NCBI GenBank assembly: GCA_948902155.1 | Contig: CAQVQZ010000017.1 | Coordinates: 1-19,527 of the forward strand | Direction: 5' to 3' | Source of the DNA: an uncultured Oscillibacter sp. | GTDB taxonomy: Bacteria > Bacillota_A > Clostridia > Oscillospirales > Oscillospiraceae | Length of the DNA stretch: 19,527 nt | Shown here: positions 14,340 to 19,527 of the stretch, one piece after another | Numbering within the stretch: position 1 is the stretch's first letter | How the letters are laid out: each line of letters opens with the position of its first letter | Made by a program: the position numbers and the translations under genes | The notes under the pieces: model-generated | What the model saw: the letters and a program-made list of their open reading frames with translations, nothing else | Told to the model about the DNA's origin: nothing | Databases searched by the model: none

Positions 14340-15464
14340 TCAGAGACTTTCCAGGAAGCCCTCCACCTGTTCCAGGGCCGCGCCGATGGCGGCGGCCTCC
14401 TGGGGACGGCGGCAGTCCTTCCAATAGGAGGCGTCCGGTTCAAAGGGATTCCGCTCCGTCAGCAGCGCCCGCAGCAGCTCCCCGAAGTCCTTCAAATAGG
14501 CCCCCACGGGCCCGCCCACGACCACGTTGCAGTCAAAGCTGGTGTGGAGGTTGTTCACCGCCACCGCCAGATGCTCCAGATACTCCTGCCAGACCTGCCG
14601 CTTCTCCGGGTCCCCGGTCTGGAGGCTCTCGAAAAAGGCGGAGAGGCTTCCCCCCGCCTGGTCCGCCAGGACCTTGGCGGAGCAGTAGGCGTTGAGACAG
14701 CCCAGCTTTCCGCAGCTGCACCGGAGCCCGTCGGGAATCAGGGTGTTGTGCCCGAACTCCCCCGCCCGGAGGCGGCTCCCCACCCAGGGACGTCCGTCCC
14801 GCAGAATCGCGCCGCTCACGCTGTCCCCCAGAGACAGATAGACCATATCCCCGGCCTCCGGCCTGCCGTAGGACTCCGCCAGACCGGCGGCATTTGCCTC
14901 GTTGAGGAAGCGGCAGGGCCAGGAGATGTGCCCGGAAAAGGTACTCAGGGGCACGTTCCGCAGGTCCAGCGCACGGGAATCCCGCAGAAGCCCCCGTTCC
15001 TCGTCCACCACGCCGGGCAGGGCGATCCCCACGCCCAGAACCCGATCCGCAGCGTCGTTGGCCTCCACAAAGCGCTGAATCAGGCCCGCCAGATATTTGA
15101 AATAGATTTCCTCCTGGGAGAAGCGGATGGAGCCTGTGGCCTGATGCAGCAGATTCCCCGCCAGGTCCGTCAGCACTACGCTGACGTGGTCCCTGGCAAT
15201 CTCCACGCCGGCGGCTGCTTTGGCGTCCCGGACAGGGGCGTAAGCCCTGGCCTTCCGGCCTCCGGTGGAGGCGTATACGCCGTCCTCCCGCACCAGGCCC
15301 AGCCCCATCAGTTCCTTCACGTTCTGTAAGATGGTCGGCCAGCTCAGGGCCAGCCGGTGGGTCAGCTCCATCTGGGAGACCCGCTCGCTGGCGAGGATGC
15401 AGCGCAGCGTGTTGACGCGGTTCTGCCGCTTGACGTCCATATTGTTCCGGGGAGATACGGTCAT
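14340..15464 (-). CDS. ROK-family (NagC/XylR type) transcriptional regulator
   Basis: A 374-aa protein. Residues about 10-65 are a winged helix-turn-helix (NRVNTLRCILASERVSQMEL, then ALSWPTILQNVKELMGLGLV). Residues 80-374 are the sugar-kinase-like ROK domain. The zinc motif is seen as GEFGHNTLI followed by CSCGKLGCL. The kinase catalytic motif DNDANA reads LNEANAAG, and the glycine-rich phosphate loop reads GDSVSGAIL. It is thus a sensor and not an active sugar kinase. Such proteins repress sugar catabolic genes and release DNA on sugar binding; no sugar genes are adjacent, so the target is unknown. The start at 15464 follows two GAGGAAT boxes. Confidence 0.93.
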   Translation of the reverse strand: MTVSPRNNMDVKRQNRVNTLRCILASERVSQMELTHRLALSWPTILQNVKELMGLGLVREDGVYASTGGRKARAYAPVRDAKAAAGVEIARDHVSVVLTDLAGNLLHQATGSIRFSQEEIYFKYLAGLIQRFVEANDAADRVLGVGIALPGVVDEERGLLRDSRALDLRNVPLSTFSGHISWPCRFLNEANAAGLAESYGRPEAGDMVYLSLGDSVSGAILRDGRPWVGSRLRAGEFGHNTLIPDGLRCSCGKLGCLNAYCSAKVLADQAGGSLSAFFESLQTGDPEKRQVWQEYLEHLAVAVNNLHTSFDCNVVVGGPVGAYLKDFGELLRALLTERNPFEPDASYWKDCRRPQEAAAIGAALEQVEGFLESL

Positions 15465-15505
15465 AATTCCTCATTCCTCAACGGTTTTATAAAGCTCTTA
15501 TGATT

Positions 15506-15534
15506 AGAATAGCGGATTTTGTCGGAAATAGCAA
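15506..15534 (-). promoter_or_regulatory. Promoter of the ROK regulator gene
   Basis: TTGCTA (15529-15534), 17 bp, TATTCT (15506-15511), 42 nt before the start codon. Confidence 0.6.
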
Positions 15535-15603
15535 GTGTTTTTCAGATGTTTGCCAAAGAATTTGTCTCCATTTCATAGAATTGCAGCCGGATGCCGGGCA
15601 TTC

Positions 15604-15636
15604 CCTCCGCAAAAAGGGAAGGTCCCCATGCGGAGG
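15604..15636. repeat. Two-tier hairpin between the ROK promoter and the 32-codon gene
   Basis: The perfect inverted repeat CCTCCGCA/TGCGGAGG (15604-15611 with 15629-15636) encloses a second one, GGGA/TCCC. It is upstream of both diverging promoters, so it would be a DNA site or part of an unseen transcript. The 303-nt gap 15465-15767 holds this, the dyad at 15651 and the two promoters; I see no gene in it. Confidence 0.5.
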
Positions 15637-15650
15637 CGCCAGAGAAGTGG

Positions 15651-15690
15651 CGAATTGCACAAATTTACAGAATGTTTATTGTGCGATTCG
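15651..15690. promoter_or_regulatory. 40-bp dyad, likely operator
   Basis: CGAATTGCACAA (15651-15662) and TTGTGCGATTCG (15679-15690) are inverted repeats with one mismatch in 12 and a 16-bp AT-rich spacer. It ends 13 bp before the candidate -35 of the 32-codon gene, a usual place for a regulator. GCGATT recurs at 15715-15720. The binding protein is unknown; the adjacent ROK regulator is one candidate. Confidence 0.55.
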
Positions 15691-15703
15691 TAAAAATTGA
15701 AAC

Positions 15704-15731
15704 TTGCATTTTCTGCGATTTGCGCTAGACT
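15704..15731 (+). promoter_or_regulatory. Candidate promoter of the 32-codon gene
   Basis: TTGCAT (15704-15709), 16 bp, TAGACT (15726-15731), 36 nt before the ATG. The match is moderate; TTGAAA at 15697-15702 is an alternative -35 with too long a spacer. Confidence 0.45.
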
Positions 15732-15767
15732 ATGGATAGTTCCCGGAACCAGAAGGAGATGATTTCT

Positions 15768-15866
15768 ATGTCGTTTAAGAAGGTATTCAAGAAGCGCCGC
15801 GCGAACAACGACGATCGTTGGTTCGCCATGATGCGCCAGGCCGTGCTGCTCCGTCCGGTGCAGTAA
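15768..15866 (+). CDS. Small protein gene, 32 aa, cationic, function unknown
   Basis: ATG 15768 to TAA 15864-15866 encodes 32 residues beginning MSFKKVFKKRRANNDDRW and ending FAMMRQAVLLRPVQ. AGAAGGAGA (centred 15755) lies about 9 nt before the ATG and is a strong RBS. A moderate promoter precedes it, and a strong T-rich terminator starts 15 nt after its stop, so this is a complete one-gene transcription unit. The N-terminal half is very basic (KK, KKRR), and the C-terminal half could form an amphipathic helix. There is no signal peptide. It could be a leader or regulatory peptide, a membrane-active peptide or a small RNA-binding protein. I do not recognise it. Confidence 0.7.
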   Translation: MSFKKVFKKRRANNDDRWFAMMRQAVLLRPVQ

Positions 15867-15881
15867 CGGAATACGAGAAGG

Positions 15882-15924
15882 GCCTCCCCAGACGCGCCGC
15901 GCCTGGGGAGGCTCCTTTTTCTCT
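15882..15924 (+). terminator. Terminator of the 32-codon gene
   Basis: A 10-bp perfect stem (15882-15891 with 15903-15912), an 11-nt GC-rich loop, then TCCTTTTTCTCTT. It lies directly at the 3' end of the convergent GDPD gene and could work for both, though the minus-strand T-tract is weak. Confidence 0.9.
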
Positions 15925-16670
15925 TATCCGCAGACCTCGGCGGCGACCCGGCACAGGACGTCCGGGTGGTTGGATATGATTCCATCCACGCCCCGGGCGA
16001 TCATGTCCCGCATGTTCTCCTCGTCGTTCACCGTCCAGGTGTGGACCTCCATGCCCCGCCCGTGGTACAGGTCCATCAGCTCCGGCTGGTATTGGAGGAG
16101 CATGTACCGGGGATGCATGTTGCAGGCGTTGGAGTGCTGGAGGTACGCCTCCATGTTCAGGAAGGGCTTGTCATAGAGCAGGCCCGTCTTGATGTCCGGG
16201 TACAGCTCCCGGAACTGCTGCATGGAGATGTGGTTGAAGGAGGAGACAAAGACCTGGTCCTGCATCTTCCGGCCGCAGACGGCGTCGATGACCATCTGCT
16301 CCAGGCCCTCGTAGAAGACCTCGTAGTTTTTCAGCTCCAGGTTCAAGACCTTCTTGGTCTCCAGGCAGAAGTCCAGCAGCTGGTCGAAGGTCCAGATGTG
16401 CTGCCCCGCGAACTCCGGGGACTTCCAGGAGCCGATGTCCAGCTGGAGCAACTCCTCATAGGTGTGGTCCTTGATCCATCCGCTGCCGTTGGAGGTCCGC
16501 TCCAGGGTGGCGTCGTGGAAAACCACCAGCTTGCCGTCCTTGGAGATATGGACGTCGCTCTCAAAGCCGTCGACCGCCGTTTTCTCTACCGCCATCTGAA
16601 AAGCCAGGGGGCTGTTCTCCGGGTAATCGCCGGAAAAGCCGCGGTGCGCCAGAAGCATAGGGCGTTTCAT
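15924..16670 (-). CDS. Glycerophosphodiester phosphodiesterase (GDPD family)
   Basis: A 248-aa protein, the usual size for a cytoplasmic GDPD (UgpQ type). It hydrolyses glycerophosphodiesters to sn-glycerol 3-phosphate and an alcohol. Catalytic and metal residues are visible: LLAHRGFSG with His9-Arg10, YPENS with Glu18, FESDVHISKDGKLVVFHD with Glu37, Asp39 and His52. The barrel ends with VHTWTVNDEENM and GVDGIISNHPD, typical of the family. There is no signal peptide. GAGGTGA 7-8 nt before ATG 16670 supports the start. It is monocistronic with its own strong promoter; no glycerophosphodiester transporter is next to it. Confidence 0.95.
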   Translation of the reverse strand: MKRPMLLAHRGFSGDYPENSPLAFQMAVEKTAVDGFESDVHISKDGKLVVFHDATLERTSNGSGWIKDHTYEELLQLDIGSWKSPEFAGQHIWTFDQLLDFCLETKKVLNLELKNYEVFYEGLEQMVIDAVCGRKMQDQVFVSSFNHISMQQFRELYPDIKTGLLYDKPFLNMEAYLQHSNACNMHPRYMLLQYQPELMDLYHGRGMEVHTWTVNDEENMRDMIARGVDGIISNHPDVLCRVAAEVCG

Positions 16671-16694
16671 AAAGCATCACCTCATTTGAAATTT

Positions 16695-16726
16695 GAGGAC
16701 GGGAACCAGCCCTCCGGCCCGTCCTC
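16695..16726 (-). other. Hairpin at the 5' end of the GDPD mRNA
   Basis: The perfect 9-bp stem GAGGACGGG/CCCGTCCTC (16695-16703 with 16718-16726) begins about 6 nt after the predicted transcription start and ends 25 nt before the ATG, leaving the RBS free. Confidence 0.6.
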
Positions 16727-16738
16727 TCTCTGCCGCCC

Positions 16739-16767
16739 ATTATAGCGCAAACGCGCTGCCAATGCAA
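16739..16767 (-). promoter_or_regulatory. Promoter of the GDPD gene
   Basis: TTGCAT (16762-16767), 17 bp, TATAAT (16739-16744). The hexamers match those of the pncB promoter at 12095-12123 exactly. Confidence 0.85.
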
Positions 16768-16783
16768 GGATTCTCCAGTTTAA

Positions 16784-16848
16784 GGAAACGCTCTGATGGG
16801 AGGTTTCGTGCGGGGGCGGCTATCAATCGCCCGTTTTCCCCAACCTGG
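16784..16848. repeat. Dispersed intergenic palindromic repeat, copy 2
   Basis: It shares GGGGCGGCTATCA, CGCCCG and the TTTTCC...CAACC tail with the copy at 7752-7824, in the same order. The inner palindrome is decayed here (AATCG for AGCCG). It lies between the divergent GDPD and ktrB promoters. Confidence 0.65.
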
Positions 16849-16860
16849 GAAGTCGTGGAG

Positions 16861-16887
16861 GCAGGGGCGGCTGACAGCCGCCCCTGC
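16861..16887. repeat. Perfect palindromic repeat unit next to copy 2
   Basis: GCAGGGGCGGCT, GAC, AGCCGCCCCTGC: a perfect 12-bp stem with a 3-nt loop, sharing the GGGGCGGCT core of the dispersed repeats. It lies 42 bp upstream of the ktrB -35 box. Confidence 0.7.
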
Positions 16888-16928
16888 ATAAAAGCGTCGA
16901 TTGGGACATTTCTCTTCCAGACTCCCGC

Positions 16929-16957
16929 TTGAAAATACCGGAAAAAGGGGGTATAAT
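16929..16957 (+). promoter_or_regulatory. Promoter of ktrB-ktrA
   Basis: TTGAAA (16929-16934), 17 bp, TATAAT (16952-16957), about 50 nt before the ktrB start. Confidence 0.9.
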
Positions 16958-17009
16958 ACTCTCGAACAAATCGCGCCTGATTTCCGGAAACCATGAAGGA
17001 GGCCCCGCC

Positions 17010-18329
17010 ATGCGCCGTCCCAACGCCGTGCAGACCCTCGCCCTGGGCTTTGCCCTGCTGATTCTGGCGGGGGCCTGCCTGCTGGCTTTGCCCATCTCTT
17101 CCCGCAGCGGGGAATCCATCCCCTGGACCTCCGCCGTGTTCACCGCCGCTTCGGCCTCCTGCGTCACGGGGCTGACGGTGTACGACACCGCCACCCAGTT
17201 CAACCTCTTCGGCCAGGTGGTCCTGCTGCTGCTGATTCAGATCGGCGGTTTGGGCTTCGTCACCGCCTCCCTTCCGGCAGCTCTGCTGGTCCGGCGGCGG
17301 GTGAGCCTCCGGCAGCGGGGGCTGCTCCAGGACAGCGTGGGAGCTTTGCAGATCGGCGGCGTGGTGCGCCTGGCCCGCCGGGCGCTGCTGGTGACGGTGC
17401 TGTGCGAGGGGACCGGCGCGGCGCTGTTAACGTTGTGGTTCTGCCCCCGGTACGGCCTGGGCAAAGGGCTCTGGATGTCGGTTTTCCACTCCGTTTCCGC
17501 CTTCTGCAACGCGGGCTTCGACCTCCTGGGCACCGGCTCATCCATCACTACAGTGGCGGGGGAGCCCCTGCTGAATCTCGTTCTGATGGCCCTGATCATC
17601 TGCGGCGGTCTGGGCTTCCTGGTCTGGGACGACGTGCTGACCCACGGGCGGCATTTCCGCCGCTGGCGGCTGCACTCCAAAATGGCCTTCAGCGTCACCA
17701 TGGCCCTCTTTCTCTTTGGCGCGGCGGCGTTCTGGGCCCTGGAGCGGAACCACGCCTTCGCCGGGGCGGACGGCCCCACGGCATTATTGATGGCCGCCTT
17801 CCAGTCGGTGACGGCCCGGACGGCGGGCTTCGCGCCGGCGGACCAGACCGCCCTGAGCCAGGGCGGCGTGCTGCTGATGCTGCTTTTGATGTTCATCGGC
17901 GCGGCTTCCGGCTCTACGGGAGGCGGTGTAAAGGTAAATACCTTCGCAGTGCTGGCCCTGGGCGTCCGGGCCCGCGTCTGGCGGCAGGACGACGTAAACG
18001 TCTTCCGCCGCCGCCTGGACGAGGGGGATATCCACAAGGCGTATTCCACCGCCAGCCTGTATCTCTTCGGAGCCCTGGCGGGATGCATGGTGCTGTGCGT
18101 CCAGGGCGCGGACCTGACGGACGCGCTGTACGAGACGTTTTCGGCCATGAGCACCGTGGGCCTGTCCCGGAACCTGACGGCCTCCCTGCCGCTCCTGTCC
18201 AAGTGGACGGTCATCCTGATGATGTTCGCCGGGAGAGTGGGGAGCATGTCCGTGGCCATGGCGGTGACCAAGGGCCGGGATGCCCAGAACGGCCTGCGCT
18301 ACGTGCCGGAAAAGATTCTGATCGGTTAA
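17010..18329 (+). CDS. ktrB: KtrB/TrkH-type potassium channel subunit
   Basis: A 439-aa membrane protein with the fourfold M1-P-M2 architecture of the Trk/Ktr/HKT superfamily. The four selectivity loops are SCVTGL (50-55), CNAGFD (166-171), TARTAGFA (268-275) and STVGLS (381-386). The gating loop in the third repeat is GAASGSTGGGVKVNT (297-311). It moves K+ (with Na+ in many homologues) inward and is gated by the cytoplasmic ring of the next gene product. AAGGAGG (16996-17002) before ATG 17010 sets the start. ktrA follows after 13 nt in the same operon. Confidence 0.96.
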   Translation: MRRPNAVQTLALGFALLILAGACLLALPISSRSGESIPWTSAVFTAASASCVTGLTVYDTATQFNLFGQVVLLLLIQIGGLGFVTASLPAALLVRRRVSLRQRGLLQDSVGALQIGGVVRLARRALLVTVLCEGTGAALLTLWFCPRYGLGKGLWMSVFHSVSAFCNAGFDLLGTGSSITTVAGEPLLNLVLMALIICGGLGFLVWDDVLTHGRHFRRWRLHSKMAFSVTMALFLFGAAAFWALERNHAFAGADGPTALLMAAFQSVTARTAGFAPADQTALSQGGVLLMLLLMFIGAASGSTGGGVKVNTFAVLALGVRARVWRQDDVNVFRRRLDEGDIHKAYSTASLYLFGALAGCMVLCVQGADLTDALYETFSAMSTVGLSRNLTASLPLLSKWTVILMMFAGRVGSMSVAMAVTKGRDAQNGLRYVPEKILIG

Positions 18330-18342
18330 GGGAGGACGTGTC

Positions 18343-18993
18343 ATGAAATCCTTTTTAGTCATCGGCCTGGGCCGCTTCGGGCGGCACCTGACCAATTACC
18401 TCCTGGAGCTTGGCAACGAGGTCATGGTCCTGGACAAGGACGAGGACAAGGTGGCCAAGGTGGCGGGAGCCGCCACCGCCGCCTGTGTGGGCGACTGCCA
18501 GGACGAGCGGGTGCTGGAGTCCATGGGCGTGCGGAACTTCGACGTGTGCTTCGTCTGCGTGCGGGACGATTTCCAGTGCTCCCTGGAGGCCACCGCCGCC
18601 TTGAAGGAGCTGGGAGCCAGATTTGTGGTGGCCCGGGCGGACCAGGAGCGGCAGATCAAGTTCCTGCGGAAGATCGGCGCGGACTTCGTGGTCCACACGG
18701 AGATGGACATGGCCCGCCGGGCGGCCATCCGCTTCTCCGCAGAGAACGTCTTCGACTACTTCGAGCTGACGCCGAAATTTGCCGTCTTCGAGCTGGAGAT
18801 TCCCGAGGAGTGGGAGGGCCATACGGTCATGGAGCTGGAGGTCCGCCAGAAGTACAACGTGAACATTCTGGGCGTGAAGAGCGGCGACGTGGTGGTGCCC
18901 CTGGTGGACCCCAACTACCGCTTCCGGGACGACGCCCACATCATCGTAGCCGGCGACAAAGAGGCGGGCATCCGATTGATGAACTTACGATGA
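18343..18993 (+). CDS. ktrA: KtrA/TrkA-type RCK regulatory subunit of potassium uptake
   Basis: A 216-aa cytoplasmic protein. Residues 1-130 are a TrkA-N (RCK) Rossmann domain with GLGRFG (8-13) and Asp31 at the end of beta-2, which bind ATP/ADP or NAD(H). Residues about 135-216 are the TrkA-C domain (FELEIPEEWEGHTVMELEV, later DDAHIIVAGDKE). Octamers of such subunits open or close KtrB in response to nucleotide and, in many species, cyclic di-AMP at the C-domain. GGGAGG (18330-18335) precedes the ATG, directly behind the ktrB stop. A MITE-like element starts 10 bp after its stop codon. Confidence 0.96.
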   Translation: MKSFLVIGLGRFGRHLTNYLLELGNEVMVLDKDEDKVAKVAGAATAACVGDCQDERVLESMGVRNFDVCFVCVRDDFQCSLEATAALKELGARFVVARADQERQIKFLRKIGADFVVHTEMDMARRAAIRFSAENVFDYFELTPKFAVFELEIPEEWEGHTVMELEVRQKYNVNILGVKSGDVVVPLVDPNYRFRDDAHIIVAGDKEAGIRLMNLR

Positions 18994-19003
18994 ACTTGCA
19001 ATA

Positions 19004-19164
19004 GGGGCTGTTTGAAAAATGCCAAAACGCCCAATCGGCGGATATTTTTCCGCTGATGCGACCTTGATTCCCCTTGAAATCCGTCAGGATTCCTGCGGGA
19101 AATCGCCTCGCCCAGCGCAAAAATCTCTCGCCGCCGGGCATTCTGCCATTTTTCAAACAGCCCC
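19004..19164. mobile_element. MITE-like element, 161 bp, with 18-bp perfect terminal inverted repeats
   Basis: The ends are GGGGCTGTTTGAAAAATG (19004-19021) and its exact complement (19147-19164), each flanked outside by TA (19002-19003 and 19165-19166), a possible target duplication. Imperfect pairing continues inward (CGGCGG...ATTTTT...GCT on both arms), so nearly the whole element can fold into one long hairpin. It holds no transposase or convincing ORF. Placed 10 bp after ktrA, it may act as that operon's transcript end. Confidence 0.82.
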
Positions 19165-19231
19165 TAAATTTACATAAATTTCCGACATGAACCGCCGGTT
19201 TTCCGCGCATACTCCCTCCAGGGGTGATTTT

Positions 19232-19414
19232 TTGGCAGAGGACCGAAGAGCGGTCAATAATCTGGACGACGGGAAGCCCTTCCTCCGGCTGGAGCCGGAG
19301 AAGCGCATGTGCCCCATCACCGATCCGGACCAGATTTACAAATACCCGCTGGCGACCTCGGAGGAAATGGGATTCCGTGTGCTGGATAATTTCCCCGAGG
19401 AGCACATCCAGTAA
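19232..19414 (+). CDS. Small hypothetical protein, 60 aa
   Basis: It reads from TTG 19232 (preceded by AGGGGTGA at 19220-19227) to a TAA; an in-frame ATG at 19187 has no RBS. The product begins LAEDRRAVNNLDDGKPFLRL and contains ITDPDQIYKYPLATSEEMGF; it is acidic and soluble. The codon use matches the high-GC neighbours, which favours a real gene. I do not recognise the family. It lies between the MITE-like element and a hairpin, so no operon partner is evident. No clear promoter is seen outside the element. Confidence 0.55.
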   Translation: MAEDRRAVNNLDDGKPFLRLEPEKRMCPITDPDQIYKYPLATSEEMGFRVLDNFPEEHIQ

Positions 19415-19418
19415 ACGA

Positions 19419-19447
19419 CGCCCCCTCCGGCTGTGCCGGAGGGGGCG
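19419..19447. terminator. Probable bidirectional terminator hairpin
   Basis: A 12-bp perfect stem (19419-19430 with 19436-19447, five-base loop), nearly the same stem as the gdhA terminator. T-runs are weak on both sides (TCGTTT on the minus strand). It sits between the convergent ends of the 60-aa gene and the gene at the right edge. Confidence 0.7.
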
Positions 19448-19463
19448 GAAGATGCGGGATGCC

Positions 19464-19527
19464 TCAGCCCGCGCAGGAGGCCAGGTCCCGGAGGAAGTCC
19501 TCCACGGCCTGCTCCGGCGTGGCCCAG
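19464..19527 (-). CDS. C-terminal end of a gene cut by the right edge, possibly a threonine aldolase
   Basis: The only open minus-strand frame with a stop placed before the hairpin reads WATPEQAVEDFLRDLASCAG, ending in TGA (19464-19466). The W-A-T-x-E-x-A-V-x-x-F-L pattern resembles the C-terminus of low-specificity threonine aldolases (PLP-dependent beta-eliminating lyase family). Twenty residues are too few to be sure. Confidence 0.5.
   Translation of the reverse strand, partial: WATPEQAVEDFLRDLASCAG

Noticed and set aside
15500..15700. 66-codon plus-strand frame in the ROK upstream region
   Set aside because: No RBS, and it crosses the ROK promoter and both inverted repeats.
16740..16994. 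Minus-strand 84-codon frame upstream of ktrB
   Set aside because: It translates the palindromic repeats (GRLIAAP-like product) and crosses the ktrB promoter; typical repeat-derived false gene.
18941..19405. Minus-strand frame across the MITE-like element
   Set aside because: It runs through the inverted repeat and the antisense of two genes; nothing recognisable in the product.

Overview
The window looks like part of the chromosome of a GC-rich, low-G+C-lineage (Firmicutes) gut anaerobe of the Oscillospiraceae/Clostridia type. The evidence is strong AGGAGG-like ribosome binding sites, ECF-type vitamin transporters that lack their own ATPases, an SLH-domain surface protein, a SleB-type cell wall hydrolase, a clostridial-type NADP glutamate dehydrogenase, an Fe-S aldo/keto reductase and DUF3842. 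This is inference from gene content; no rRNA or other taxonomic marker is present.

Layout. (1) 1-2292, minus strand: a tight operon of a DUF3100 membrane protein, a small membrane protein, a TauE/SafE exporter and an amidohydrolase cut by the left edge. (2) 2383-3797: gdhA with its terminator. (3) 4001-4961: an exported SleB-like hydrolase with its own terminator and promoter. (4) 5003-7728: a MocR/PdxR-like regulator flanked by two ECF S components. One is divergent with face-to-face overlapping promoters, the other convergent with overlapping stop codons. The regulator lacks the usual PLP-binding lysine. (5) 7837-10596: an operon of Fe-S aldo/keto reductase, DUF3842 protein and a P-loop kinase with an extra N-terminal domain, behind a promoter with a 19-bp spacer and a dyad typical of MerR-family control. 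(6) 10613-12781: pncB (NAD salvage) divergent from an AT-richer Nudix gene, each with a near-consensus promoter. (7) 12902-14323: a monocistronic secreted SLH protein whose C-terminal domain seems to have lost a catalytic cysteine. (8) 14340-15534: a ROK-family repressor. (9) 15604-15920: inverted repeats followed by an unannotated 32-codon gene with promoter, RBS and terminator. (10) 15924-16767: a glycerophosphodiester phosphodiesterase. (11) 16784-16887: dispersed GC-rich palindromic repeats, related to one at 7752-7824. (12) 16929-18993: ktrB-ktrA potassium uptake, followed by a 161-bp MITE-like element (19004-19164), a small unknown gene, and the C-terminus of a gene cut by the right edge.

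Most genes are housekeeping or transport functions in short transcription units with recognisable sigma-A-type promoters. The less ordinary parts are the MerR-type AKR/DUF3842/kinase operon, the lysine-less MocR between two S components, the DUF3100/TauE/amidohydrolase operon and the 32-aa gene. I saw no tRNA, rRNA, CRISPR array, prophage or transposase gene.
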